From Nissolia schottii (lineage: Eukaryota > Streptophyta > Magnoliopsida > Fabales > Fabaceae), in contig QANU01021398.1 of assembly GCA_003254905.1 (NCBI GenBank), positions 582,847 to 646,846 of the forward strand: 64,000 bases of DNA, given 5' to 3'. Made by a program: the position numbers and the translations under genes. Every line of letters begins with the position of its first letter. Position 1 is the stretch's first letter. Shown in pieces: positions 11,674 through 24,146 of this stretch. The notes beneath the pieces are model-generated. The model was not told where the DNA came from. It worked only from the letters and a program-made list of their open reading frames with translations, and did no database searches.

Positions 11674-13371
11674 ACTTCACCAAGATTAGTCTCTAGCTAC
11701 TACTAGTTCAAACTATATTTTTTCAGGTGTTTTTTTTAGCATCACTCCATTTAAGGGAAATCTATGGACTAGGACTGCATAAACTTCTTAATGAACATAT
11801 ATTTGATTTCTAAACTCTAGAACCGCAGGATTGTTTGACCCTTTTGGCTACAATGAATGTAGTGAACCTTTTAGAGCTAGGAATCATTAGTTATTCTGAA
11901 TTATCAAAGATAGCTATCAGATGGGTAGCTAGAGTAGGATTTTTCTCCATCTTTTCTCTTCTTGGTGAACTTGTTTTTCTTAAGGTATCAAGCATTGCTA
12001 GTTAAAGTCAAGATGCGAATAAACCCCTCTTCCTTTGTTCTTGTGCCAAAGATTTTACCCTTTTCCGAAGTAACTAGAATTAGATCTATTTTTCTATGTC
12101 TATCCAAGAGATCATGTTTTTCTACAAATCTTTGAATTGACAAAATCCTTTTCTGAAGAAAATATTCAAGATTCATCGCCACAAAATAAAAAATAAAAAA
12201 GGTCCAATTTTTTTATGTAAGTAGGAAGTAAATTAGACATTTTATCCTTTTAGAGAGTTGAACACAACTTTACATGTTTCTCATTATGCAAAACCAGTCA
12301 CTAAAGTGAGACAACACAAACACAAGTTCAAATTTTTAGGTTGGTAGAAAATATAGGAACATACTGTATACTTTTGATGAAGCGAATTTAACTAATTCAT
12401 GTTATGATCTAATAAAGAACAATAACTTTTCAAACGTAGAATATACTTTAAGAACACTACTAAACCCGCCAAAAATATCCGAATCTTTTAACAAAACGAA
12501 ATATAATTCACTTAGTCATTGGGTACTCAACTGCATTATTTAATTGCAACTGGAGCAATTGTTATTTCGACTTTGAGATGGTTTTGTATGTTTTCTTTTT
12601 TTTGGCCTGAGTTTGTTTGCTTAATAAGAAATCGCTTTCTTGACTTTGGGATGGTTTTGTCGTCACCACAGCGTAGTATGAAATAGTGGGCCCCAGAGCC
12701 CAAAGAAAAATGCCAACACGTTAAGAAAGTTCATTTCTTCTCTTCTAAGTAACCATCAGATTCAATTCAACTTAACCAAGGAAAAGCATTGAAGTTCATT
12801 TCTTCTCTCCTAAGTAACCATTAGATTTAATTCAACTTAACCAAGGAAAAGCATTGAAGAAACTGCTCATTATTCTAAACGACATATGATTCCAGAAAAA
12901 GATAAGATGCTGTTTGAAAGCTCAGCAATGAAGCCAACCATGTTCTGTTGGCACAGCCCAATTCCTTGCCAAACCCAATAGGAAAGAACTAGAAGACAAT
13001 AAAGATGTGTAAACTTTCCAAATTTGAGGCTTTACCTTTATTCTTCATTAACGAGCATATATTATCGTTTTTAATATTCAATTTATCAGAAATCATAGTA
13101 GCAATGTAGCATAAGGTAGAGACCACAAAAGAAATACTGCAATCTTAAAATGTATTTACAATTTCTGTGAAATACATCGTTTGTCAACTACTATTTACCA
13201 ACAACAGCCCTGACAATATTTCATTGTGCTCAAACATCAACAAGACATAAACATAAATTTATTATCTGATTAAAGAACCAGTTTTCTAAAAACAACCCTT
13301 TTCCTCCCTACACACATAAGAAATATGTGCCAAGGAAAGAAATACAAGATACCACATTGGCGTTACTGAGC
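11674..13371. other. Convergent intergenic region
   Basis: This lies between two convergent genes, so it should hold both 3' UTRs. The only structure seen is the 64-bp tandem duplication at 12729-12857. No coding sequence was recognised; a short minus-strand frame at 11988-12182 has no family signature. Confidence 0.5.
12729..12857. repeat. Tandem duplication, 64-bp unit
   Basis: Two near-identical units begin gttcatttcttctc and end aggaaaagcattgaa, offset by 64 bases, with about four differences. Confidence 0.85.
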
Positions 13372-14918
13372 TTAGCTATCAGCAGCTCTGAAAATGGAGA
13401 GCAGGGAGAGGAAGAGGTTGATGACGTCCAGATATAAGGCAACTGAAGCCCAAATGTATTGATCATAGGAGTATCTCTTGATCAGGTTGTCTGTGTCATA
13501 TATGATGTAGCCACAGAAGATAAGTGATGCTATGCACCCATAGATCATCACAGAAAGCTTACCCAGTGGAAAGAGAACCTGAAAGACAAGGAAACCATGT
13601 ATCAGAAGACAATCAAATTCGATTCAAAGGTGTTTAATATATGTGCAACAACTACTACCATATACTTACAAGGATCAAATGACATAATTATTTATTATTA
13701 TAAATAATTATTTAAGCAAAAATGTTTGAAGAGCATAATACCTGAATCAGTGCAAAGACCATAAGAACAAGCAAAGCGCCAAACAAGAAGGGCCCAAGAA
13801 AATTGAAGTCATGGCCTCTCCTTGCGGCCCAGAATGTGTAGAGTGTCAAGGCAATCACCACCACCGTAGTTAATATGACAGACTCCAGAATAACTTTCTC
13901 TGTATCCAAAACACAGCTATATCAGAAAAGAATTCAGGGACGAATAAAGGTAAGCGATACTAACTGGAAAAAAAAAAAAAAACAACTTAAGCAAACTAAG
14001 TAGCATAAGCCCCAAAATATATTAGAATTTCGCTTAAGCCAAATATGTACGATATAAGAACCCTAACATTTAATACAATCAAGGGCTCAAGTTTGCATTA
14101 ACTGTTGGTTTTAATTCCCCCATTGCACAAAAGGAGGTCAACTAGTTACATAAATACTGCCAAAACAGGAAATAATCAAAAGTCATCACTCCATTTTCAA
14201 TGAAATGGAGAAACCAGTAAGTAAAGAAAAAGAAGGAATGCAGTAACACAGATTTATCCAAGGGTTAGCTAGAACCATAAACTATCTCAGAAAATAAGTA
14301 TCAACAAACAGTGTTGACATCCTCCCAATTCTCACACAAAAGCATCGGTATTTGGTCACATATCCCAAATTCCCAATGATAAACACGCTCCTAGGTCCCA
14401 AATTCTATATATTAAACCCTACCACTCAAAACCTTTCCTTTCCCTACATAACAAAACTCACAAACACACCCTAAAGAAATTCTCCTCTCCAAACATCTAA
14501 AGATAAAACCATTGTCCGAGTTTTCTATTTCTGAGCAAACCATCGCCCCTAACTAGGAAAAATAGAAATATCTAAGTCTAAATTTGAACCAGGCAAACCA
14601 AACTCAAGTTCCAAGTTCAACAACAAAAACAACATAAACCTTGAATTTTCTCAATCTAAAATAAACAATAATACACATTCAAGCGTTTTTTTATCTAACC
14701 TATCAGTATCCAGAATCTGAGACCCACTAACCTAATTGTAATACCTAAATTGAAGCCGACTGTAGTAACAAAGCTCTCCAACACTAATTTTATTCGTTCA
14801 CAAGCAAACCAAACAAGCATTGCTACACACATTGACGAATAAATCCCAAATTTACATAAACAAAACGATCAACTCCAAGAAAAATAAAATCATCTCAACT
14901 AGCATCAAAAGAACCTTG

Positions 14919-14965
<47 letters not shown>

Positions 14966-15653
14966 AAAACAGATGCAATCTTACCGCTAGTATAGGCGCA
15001 ACTCAATCCAACGACGAAAGCAAGAGAAACAGTGAAAACCCCCAGCAACAGGTAATTAACCGGATGCTTCTGGTAATAGTAGTAAAGCGGGCACAACGCT
15101 GCATCCACAAACAGAAAGGGGGCAAAAAAATGTTAAGGAAAATCGAAGATGAAGCAAGTAATAGAATTCGAAGCAATTAGCAGAGCACGTTAGTGCAATT
15201 AAGAAAAGAAAAACTAATTACACAGTCTTAATCACTTGAATTCTACCAAATCGTTAATTTGTTCACATTAGCAATTGACTTCGTGTTGAAAAATTGGGCA
15301 CATTATCCTCAAAAATTTCACCACGGCACTTTCAAGGAGCCAAATCCTAATTAGCGAAACCCTAACTAGCCAGAGAGCGCGAAAGACTCACTGATGAAAG
15401 GGACGAAGATAAGGACGATGTAGAGCGCGAGGCCGGCGGGGGTGCCGGTGAAGAAGTCGGAGACCGGACGGACCTTGACGACGAAGGCGCCGACGGCGAT
15501 GGTAGCGAGCAACTGGACGGCGATAATGGAGTACACTTTCCGGATGAAGGACCACCGCAGCTCGGGGGTCTCCAGCATCATCGGGTACAGCGGCCTCGAA
15601 GCACTGCTCTCCAAGTCCCTCTTCTGGTAGAACCCGTACGGTTCATTCGACAT
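13372..15653 (-). CDS. BIL4: BAX inhibitor-1 family membrane protein (LIFEGUARD / BIL4-like)
   Basis: Multi-pass membrane protein of the TMBIM/LIFEGUARD family. Plant members act at endomembranes in suppressing cell death and in brassinosteroid-related cell elongation (family knowledge). Four exons on the minus strand join in frame: 15653-15392, 15098-14985, 13899-13742 and 13578-13372, with GT-AG borders and TAA at 13372-13374; 246 residues, the usual length. The N-terminus MSNEPYGFYQKRDLE is cytosolic. About seven hydrophobic segments follow from residue 35, including VYSIIAVQLLATIAVGAFVV, YLLLGVFTVSLAFVVGLSCA and VMIYGCIASLIFCGYIIYDT. The C-terminal part keeps the family signature YDTDNLI and ends LYLDVINLFLSLLSIFRAAD. 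Start: upstream in-frame codons lie too close to the (AT)n/TATA tract. It converges with the FORKED1-like gene, the neighbour it also has in Arabidopsis. Confidence 0.95.
14922..14960. repeat. (CA)n microsatellite
   Basis: About 19 CA units lie in intron 2 of the LIFEGUARD gene, 25 bases past the exon 2 donor at 14984. Confidence 0.85.
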
Positions 15654-15822
15654 CTTCGCAGATCTTTCGAACGGTTTCTGAGGGTTTTTCTTTCTCTCTT
15701 TCTGTTTTCCGAGAAAATTTGTTGACTGACAAAGTGGCGAAAATGGAAGGGAAAATGTGTTAGGGCTGTTTTGATTTCGTTGAGCGCGTGAAAATCCCGA
15801 CGAGATTTTGTGAATGGCATTA

Positions 15823-15825
<3 letters not shown>

Positions 15826-15856
<31 letters not shown>
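15826..15856. promoter_or_regulatory. (AT)n tract in the LIFEGUARD promoter
   Basis: A run of about 15 AT units lies about 173 bases upstream of the minus-strand ATG at 15653. It may supply the TATA function. The length of such tracts usually varies among individuals. Confidence 0.45.
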
Positions 15857-15859
<3 letters not shown>

Positions 15860-17624
15860 ATAATAAACACGGGTTAAATTAAACCTAATTAATTAATTTT
15901 GATTAATTAAATTAGTGAGCGAAGAAAAAGAGAGAAAGTTCGTGAGAGATCTCGCAGGGCATTGGAGCAGGGGATGCGCAACATTTACGCGTGGTTGTCT
16001 TGTGGTGTGGCACGTGTAGGGATGGAAAATGTTCTAGACTTCTCCAACGGTGAGATTAATGATTAAGGTTAAAGGGAAGCTTGAATAGATTCAGACTTGT
16101 TTATGTTCATGAGGGATGTTTGGGTTATTTAAATGGTTTCAGATTTGTCCTTTTAAGTAAGACTTGAAATGTTTTAAGTCTTCTACATAAAATGAGAGTG
16201 TTACTATCATGCACTAATTTTATTTTGTTTTTATCTAGCCCACTTGTATATTTATCAAGTAGAGGCAATTGTGTTCGTCTATCTACAGATCTACATGTTT
16301 GTTGGTATCATGCGATTAACTTTTTTGAATAAACGAAATTAAGCAAATAAAAGAAAACAAGGAACGAAGAAATTAATCTGTGCACACACTTATGTACATT
16401 CCCCCTTTTTTGGTATTCATAAATTTAGATGGGTTTAACGTTGTCATCTTATTAGGTTCTTTGAGCATCTAAAAAAATATTTATAAATCATTCACTAAAG
16501 TAACTCTAACATCAATAACAAAAATTAAAGTCATATTTCTTTACTAATTGTGTCAATTATTTTTTACTACATTCCACTACTGTTACATAATTAGGGATGA
16601 GAACTAAGGGAGGACTGGCCTGGAGCTTGGCAGACCTGCCTCTCTGACTTATTTAATATTTAAATAAAACTCCAACCTCCATAGATAAAGAAGTAATATA
16701 TCAACAAAAATTTAAATTGCAACGACAATATAATATTTAAACAAAAACTCATACATCAATCCAAATTGCAACTTCATAAATCAAGAAAAAGGCTCTATCG
16801 TCAACAACATAAATTCAAACTTCCAATAATGAAATATCTAAACACATTAGTTTAATACAAACAATTAAATGAAACACACAAACAAGATGAGTAATCATGC
16901 TTGATTTGTTTATTCACCCTTACATCTGAACAAACATGTGTGATTGATTTACAATTTTTCATCTTTTAATGTGAAAATGAAAAATTAAAGAGAGATAGAG
17001 TTCTTTAATTTAGGGTTTCTAAAAATAAAAAATAAAAAATATAAAATTATATTAATAAATATTTTTACATAAAATATCACAAAAAATGATCTAATTTAGT
17101 GGTTAAGACATTGCCTTTATATGTTGATTATCTCCGATTTGAGTATTAGTGAAAGTAATGTAACTCATTTCTTACAAAGTGAACCGCATGATGTGTTATG
17201 AGAATGTGACAATGGTGTAAACATATTTTAATATATACAAAGAGCATTTTCCTTTTTAATCGGTAACAGATAATAAAATTTATCAAAATGGTCTAGAGTT
17301 AATATCTCAAGTGACATATCTCTTAGTCATATGTTCAAATCCTTGCAAGAGGGGAAAAAATCACACACAACCAATAATTTATATCTCAAAGACAAAGGTT
17401 AAGATAGAATGAGGGGGAACATGACATAACCACATAGTTTGTGTGTTCGATTTTGTAGGATGAAGTATATTGTTTGATCTGGACACTCAGTCTCACTATC
17501 TTGTCTGCTAGAGTTATAGGCTATTACAGTTGGTTTGGGGTGATTAGTTTGGCAAAGTCGATCGAGACACAAACCTTGGTAGCTAAAAAAAAAAAAAAAA
17601 CTATAATCAAAGTGGATGTTAAAT
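15857..17624. other. Intergenic AT-rich DNA
   Basis: No gene was recognised. A purine-rich stretch near 16590-16680 resembles an eroded hAT-type end but could not be paired with a partner. Confidence 0.4.
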
Positions 17625-18266
17625 TATAGCCTCCTTGTGCATGTTCTACATCATCTATTCCAATTTCCTGCTCATCTTCATGTAGTAGTAGTTCTTCTAC
17701 ATCAGTTCCATTGATAGCAGAGCTACCATTTGCTCTGTCTTTTCCAAAATATAGCCTCCAAACGGTGGAACAATGGAAAGGGTTTCCCAACAGCGTAAAA
17801 CGCTGAAAAAAGCAACCAACAACAAACTATGAGAACACTCAAAATATCTAATAAGAACAAAGCAGCAAACAACAACAGACAAAACAAGTCCTTATCATTG
17901 GCAAGTCCTAACAAACAAGCATGTACACAACAAACAACAAACAACAAGCAAGACAGAAACTAGTAAGTGAACAAGTCCTTATCATGAACTAGTCCTAATA
18001 AGTTAACAACAAACAACCAAAAAACATAAACTAATTAGTTAACAAGAACATCTTGATTGCTAATAACTATGTCAGCATTGAGTTTATCTTAAGCCAAACG
18101 TCAAACACATCTTTACTATCCACTTCTACAGTCTGCTTTTCATGATTCCAGCCGAACCCACTGCAAGCAAGCCAGCATCAACTCTCTTTCCCTCCACAAC
18201 CGACTCTTCCATGAATCGAACAAAGGCAAGTGTCTCCTCGTCACTCCACATATGCTTATCCGTGTC
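17625..18266 (-). pseudogene. PIF/Harbinger ORF1 remnant (Myb/SANT-like protein)
   Basis: Two coding pieces on the minus strand fit the DNA-binding partner protein (ORF1) of Harbinger transposons. The first, downward from about 18266, contains MWSDEETLAFVRFMEESV, the start of a Myb/SANT-like domain. The second, about 17790-17625, contains LYFGKDRANG, matching the IFGKDRATG motif at the end of that domain, then an acidic tail (HEDEQEIGIDDVEHAQGG). The intervening DNA has stops and no clear joined frame, so it is called broken. It lies directly downstream of a transposase remnant on the same strand, the usual two-gene layout. Confidence 0.6.
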
Positions 18267-18483
18267 TCCTAAACAATTAACATTACAATCATACAAGACC
18301 TTAGAAAAAGTGAAGTTAGTATTTTTCCACAAGCAGACAAGTCTTATTCTAATATTTGATATCAAAATATAAAACGTTAAAAATACAATTTTAAATAACA
18401 TTGTCTCACCATAAACATAGAGACCTGCAAATAAACATCCAAGTCTTACAACATTTTAAGACTTACAGCAATAAAAATAAAGC

Positions 18484-19895
18484 CTACAGATACACTTGAT
18501 TTCCTTGCCATTCTTCAAACATTTTGATTTGTAAGATTGTCACGCCACTGAGTCCACTCATCGCTGCTCTCAATGCTTTCAATCATGTCAACATCATTTG
18601 GAGGATCTTCTCCTACTGGCATGTGCTCAGGTTGAAGTGGTCCTAGATCCTCAGAATTGGTGTCCATATCCATCCGTATAAAATTTTGCAGCACTCAACA
18701 AACAATTATAATCTGATTTTGTTTTTTAATAGGGTAAAAGGAAGGACTCCTCAATATAGCCCATCTCTTCTTAAGTATGCCAAAACAACGTTCAATTATG
18801 TTCCTAGTGGAGCAGTGCTTCTTGTTAAAGTACTCTAGGTAGTTTCGAGGTGCACGTGAACTTTGCGCCCATTCTTGGACATGGTATCGAGTACCTCTAT
18901 GCAGAGCTAAAAACCCTTTCCCATTTGTATAACCAGCATCAACTAAATAGTAGCTACTATAAACCAAATAGAGTATATGGTTTTTTATATAATCATCAAC
19001 TAAATGCATGAAAGCCAATTCATTTATATGTTCAACATTACCAAGTGGAATTTTGAGGCTATTACGTTGTGACATAGCATCACAAAGTATTCGTGAATCG
19101 GATGTCGATCCTTCCCAACCACTAAGGACATAAACAAAGTTTATGTCTTGGTTGACCACTCCCAAGACATTGGTACAAACTCCACCCTTCCTTATTCGGT
19201 ATCTTAGTTTATCAACTTCAGGAACAGTTACATCTATGTAAGTGCCATCTAATGCTCCTAGACAACCATATTTATCAAGGAGCTCAACCATTTCATTAGA
19301 CAAAACTATATATATTAAAACATATTACCTTTCAACTATAACAATAATTTGGCTTTACCTTAAACCATTTCCATTTTGAGCATGTGCAATCTTCCGGAAC
19401 AAGTCCAGCCTTGGCAAACAAAAGGCTTTGGACATGTATATCCGAACACTAGACATTGTTAAAATATTTACTAATAGTCTCACCGGACCTACAAAATATA
19501 AACTTTAGGCTACGATTCTTTTTATGATGAGCCAAAATGATTAAGAAATTAGTCACTTGCTCAGATATGCTTACATGACCATCATCATCTAGCCCACCAT
19601 GAACTTGAAGCAATTCACACAAATGTGCGAAAGCATCTAAGTTCATCCTTAACTCCCAAATGCAATTCCTATCACCCACCCCAATAATGAGCTCTACTGC
19701 AGCTCATCTTATTGGACTACAATTGATACTTCGATTCAAAGTCAATGAATAATTCCTCATTCTATTCCTAATGTACACAAACAAAGTAACTACCGTTAGC
19801 AACATTAGCGTATCAAATTGACTTCTCATCATATGATAGCAAGCGACACATTGTTTAATTCGTTCAGAACAATCCATTCCTATGAAAACATCCAA
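18484..19895 (-). pseudogene. PIF/Harbinger (ALP1/HARBI1-like) transposase pseudogene
   Basis: DDE-superfamily endonuclease (DDE_Tnp_4) that would cut and paste a Harbinger element. Reading downward: an N-terminal piece 19895-19449 (GLDDDGHVSISEQVTNFLII, FCRSGETISKYFNNV) is interrupted by an in-frame TGA at 19704-19706. After a frame change near 19450, SKWKWFK is followed by a probable intron. The catalytic core 19303-18698 holds [10 protein letters not shown] (first Asp), [28 protein letters not shown] (second Asp) and the C-terminal [16 protein letters not shown] (Glu). A TGA at 18695-18697 interrupts the conserved continuation (NFIRMDMDTNSEDL). Another one-base shift near 18511 precedes a short tail ending at TAG 18484. 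At least two stops and two shifts make it inactive. A domesticated ALP1-type host gene is unlikely because of these lesions. Confidence 0.85.
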
Positions 19896-21585
19896 ATGAG
19901 CATATCAAAACCATGCTATTAAACCAAAAAATTAGTGGCAAACCAGAAAATACAATACCAAAAACCAGAAAATTAACAAAATTGTATACTGAGGTGAATT
20001 AAACCACAAGTAAAAATGCTCCACAACTAAACCAGAAGTAGAAAATTTTTAAACCATTTTATTAAACCAGAAAATTAGTAATGAGTCACCCTATTAAACA
20101 AACACATGCTACTAAACCAGGGTATGGTTGTCATAAAAAAAGTATGATAGGGATAAAATGGGAAAAAATATTGATGAATTTTTGTGCCCATTTTTTATGG
20201 AGGTAAAAAAATATAGAAAATTTTTATCTTAAGACACAAATTTTAGTGTTTATTACAATAAATAAACCCAATTTTTATCCATGTCTTAGTATTTCTCTGC
20301 TGTCGCTAAACAAAGGCAACCTAAGTGTCTAGTACGGTTGCAACTCTTGCCTTTTATTCGCTTCAATTCCTCAACCGTTTCCGTTTGGGCTTTGAATAAC
20401 CACCCCAGCTCTTTTCATTTGAACTCAAAAATCAAAAGCTTCTCTATAACCAACGCTTGCATCTGGCAACCGCTTCTTTCTAAATTCTAACCTTATTGGA
20501 AAATGTTTTACAATATTATTTAATTACATATTGATCACATTTTAACCTCTTTGCCTCCAACATCTCCCATGACAAAATATCTCTGAGTTTGCAAACATAT
20601 TATCATTGTTTTATGTCACTTATTATTTTATATTTAAATCCTATTAATATTATAATAAGCAAGTAATTTTAGCAAGAATGATGATGACATGGCATGCTTG
20701 ATTTTAGTTTCCCTCCTAAAGTTAAGTCATTTATCGCCGTTGGCTTAGAGTAAGTAATTAATGATCTATGGATGAGATTAACTCAATTCTGATTTTGAAT
20801 TTAACAATTTCATTTATTTTCATTGCAATATGAACAATCAATTTATCCCCCATTTAGTTTTTCTATACATCTTGTTTTATTTTTCAATGCATATCATAAA
20901 TTCATTTCATATACCAAGACTGAGATAAAGACTTCCAAGAAAAACTTTGATCCACCTTGTTCTATTCCAAGTTTTTTTTTTCTCATTTCTATCTCTTTTA
21001 TGTTTTCTAATTCCCCCCCCCCACCCCCAATTCTCATCTTTTTTGCAAGCTCTTTACCAAAGAAAATTCTGCAAAGCTTCTTCTTCTGCTTCGTTGATTC
21101 GTGGTGGTAGATGATGTAACCAGGGCTCAACGGTGCAGTTGGCATGGCCTAAGATGAAAGCAACAATGGATCTTGACGACGGAGCAGTGGCAGAGTAACA
21201 GAGTGATGTCGACGACAACTGCGGAGCACGTGCGAGGCTAATTTTTTCGGCAAGCGTGGCTCTGCTTTCATTTTTTTTTTTTCCTCGCGGCAATGATTTG
21301 AGTTTTAGAGCTACTATGTTTAGGTTTAAGAAATGGTCTGGCTTGAAAATTCAACTTTAATCTAGCCTTTTATGGTCTTCAAATTTATTTCTAGTTATTT
21401 CCAATTCATTTTCTATTTCTATTTTTTCAATGAGGTCTGCGACAATGCAAGACACAAGGATAATATATAAATATTACCTCATGTCTTCAGTATTTATGAT
21501 GGGAAGCGTTTTCTATGTTCCTGTATTTTCATGTTAATTTGACCCAAAATTCAAATACCAAATCACAATAACTGCATTTGTATAA
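19896..21585. other. Intergenic DNA before the assembly gap
   Basis: AT-rich sequence with a homopolymer C run at 21013-21025. No gene was recognised; small frames on both strands near 20820-21290 lack any family motif. Confidence 0.4.
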
Positions 21586-22436
21586 NNNNNNNNNNNNNNN
21601 NNNNNNNNNNNNNNNNNNNNNNNNNNNNNNNNNNNNNNNNNNNNNNNNNNNNNNNNNNNNNNNNNNNNNNNNNNNNNNNNNNNNNNNNNNNNNNNNNNNN
21701 NNNNNNNNNNNNNNNNNNNNNNNNNNNNNNNNNNNNNNNNNNNNNNNNNNNNNNNNNNNNNNNNNNNNNNNNNNNNNNNNNNNNNNNNNNNNNNNNNNNN
21801 NNNNNNNNNNNNNNNNNNNNNNNNNNNNNNNNNNNNNNNNNNNNNNNNNNNNNNNNNNNNNNNNNNNNNNNNNNNNNNNNNNNNNNNNNNNNNNNNNNNN
21901 NNNNNNNNNNNNNNNNNNNNNNNNNNNNNNNNNNNNNNNNNNNNNNNNNNNNNNNNNNNNNNNNNNNNNNNNNNNNNNNNNNNNNNNNNNNNNNNNNNNN
22001 NNNNNNNNNNNNNNNNNNNNNNNNNNNNNNNNNNNNNNNNNNNNNNNNNNNNNNNNNNNNNNNNNNNNNNNNNNNNNNNNNNNNNNNNNNNNNNNNNNNN
22101 NNNNNNNNNNNNNNNNNNNNNNNNNNNNNNNNNNNNNNNNNNNNNNNNNNNNNNNNNNNNNNNNNNNNNNNNNNNNNNNNNNNNNNNNNNNNNNNNNNNN
22201 NNNNNNNNNNNNNNNNNNNNNNNNNNNNNNNNNNNNNNNNNNNNNNNNNNNNNNNNNNNNNNNNNNNNNNNNNNNNNNNNNNNNNNNNNNNNNNNNNNNN
22301 NNNNNNNNNNNNNNNNNNNNNNNNNNNNNNNNNNNNNNNNNNNNNNNNNNNNNNNNNNNNNNNNNNNNNNNNNNNNNNNNNNNNNNNNNNNNNNNNNNNN
22401 NNNNNNNNNNNNNNNNNNNNNNNNNNNNNNNNNNNN
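21586..22436. other. Assembly gap (851 N)
   Basis: An uninterrupted run of N. The frames that appear to cross it are artefacts. The right flank is one end of a Mutator-like element, so a repeat probably caused the gap. Confidence 0.99.
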
Positions 22437-22687
22437 TTTTTTTTTTTTATAAAAAAAATCGGGTCGGGTCACGGGTTGAACCGGTTTTATGGCCCATTTG
22501 AGGTGAACCGGGTTGTGCCACGTGGCACGCCACGTCCGCGGGGCTAACGGCCACGTCAGCACCGTCAGGTCCCAGATGTTAGCAGGGACTAAAATCAAAT
22601 TTTGATATTTTACAGGAACCAAAACTTACACAGAGGGACTAAAACCAAACTTTCCCAAATTACAGGGATGAAAAACTTAATTAACCC
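22437..22687. mobile_element. Right terminal repeat of a Mutator-like element
   Basis: The sequence up to 22687 (gggactaaaa, tttcccaaattacaggga, tgaaaaacttaattaaccc) closely resembles the right terminus at 57049-57188 and the complement of the left terminus at 56234. It also shares the gtgccacgtggcacgccac block. The left end is not present before the gap and is presumed to lie inside it. Confidence 0.7.
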
Positions 22688-23383
22688 TAAAATAATTCTC
22701 ATGTTCATCTCTTTCTTACTCGAATCTTCCTTTCTAGTTTCTCCTTCCCTCTCTTCCTTCTCTCTATCTTTTTATCAAATAATTCTGATACTTTCATCTA
22801 ACTCTTTTTATCTTATTTTTCTCTATCATCTTAGTATGAAGGTAACTTTACTTCTCTTTATCTTACTATGTTTGCTCCAATTAGATAAAAAAATCTTCGC
22901 TTTTACAAGGGAAGACACGAGTAACCCTTAATCGCTTTTCTATTGAATCTATACTTCTTTTTTTTTTTTTAATTCTAACATGTCCTGAAATTACCACTGT
23001 CACTAGTAATTTTAGCACCTATCACCTATTGCATCAATTAGTGTCTGCTGAGATGCAACTTTTTTTTTTAAAAAAAATCCTGAAATTGTCATGGGATTAA
23101 CGATTTTAGGACTAACACCCATACAATCATAAAAAAAAGAGTGCATATTATGGTATTACCTATTTTCCCAACCCATATACAAGTACAAACCCCAACTAAT
23201 AAGAAAAGTTATAAAACATTGTTTTCATTCTGTAAAATTGGCCAGGGATGGGAATCAAGCTTGGTTTGGTAATGTTGTGGTTCTCTGAGAGTTGTTGAGT
23301 TATTTAACTCTCTAAAAGCTGCTATATAAAAGCTATAGCAATATTGTTTGGTAAAAAATGAAAAAGTAACTCTTAACAAGCAC

Positions 23384-23636
23384 AAGTTATAAGAGTAATG
23401 TTTATAAATATATTTTAAATGTGCTTTTTTTTATATTTAAAATCACTATAATAAACATAAATATTATAGAGTATTAAGGACCATTAAAATTTAAGGTATA
23501 TTAATATTTTAAGTTATAAGAGTAGTGTTTAGTAAATATATTTTAAATGTGCTTTTTTATATTTAAATCACTATAATAAACATAAATATTATAGAGTATT
23601 AAGGACCATTAAAATTTAACGTATATTAATATTTTA
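23384..23636. repeat. Tandem duplication, 127-bp unit
   Basis: Two units beginning aagttataagagta and ending gtatattaatattttaa are offset by 127 bases and differ by a few substitutions and short indels. Confidence 0.85.
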
Positions 23637-23891
23637 ATATTTAGAAAGCACAAGTCAGCTCTAAAAAGCTACTCATAGAGCTCACAAGAGCACCCCCTAA
23701 CTTTTAAAAGCCAACAACAACAAAAAACATGTTATTTGTTTATCAAACACAAAAAAATTGATTTATGCTTTTGGGGAGCAAGAATAACTTTTCAAAAAAA
23801 TTTACCAAACCAGGCATCATTCACTTCATTTGGAAATTATGATGCAGCTTTTATCTGGCATTGTGTTCAAGCCTCATTACATTGTTTTTTT

Positions 23892-24146
23892 GGGTTAAAT
23901 ATGTTTAGTCCCCGTTAAATTAAAAATTGTTTGGTCCTCAAAAAATATTTTGTTATGAATTAGTCCTGAAATTTATTTTGGTAGATTTTAGTTTAAAAGG
24001 AGACATTAAGTGCTGACGTGATCATTAAATGTGCCATGTGGCACCACACATGACATGTGATGTAGCACATTTAATGATGCCACGTGTCACATTTAACAAC
24101 CAAACACAATTTTTAATTTTATAATGATTAAAAACATATTTAACCC
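23892..24146. mobile_element. MITE with gggttaaatatgttt termini
   Basis: The left end gggttaaatatgttt pairs with the right end aaaacatatttaaccc, and the centre folds around atgtgccatgtggcac and the matching gccacgtgtcacattt. T-rich flanks (ttgttttttt and ttattttttt) could be a 9-10 bp target duplication, but their low complexity makes this weak. This terminus is common in legume genomes (recalled). Confidence 0.65.

Noticed and set aside
14905-14984. Tail of a frame ending in a cysteine-valine run
   Set aside because: It is intron sequence: the (CA)n microsatellite read as codons after the exon 2 donor at 14984.
21534-22622. Long frames on both strands across 21534-22622
   Set aside because: They consist mostly of N and exist only because the gap has no stops.
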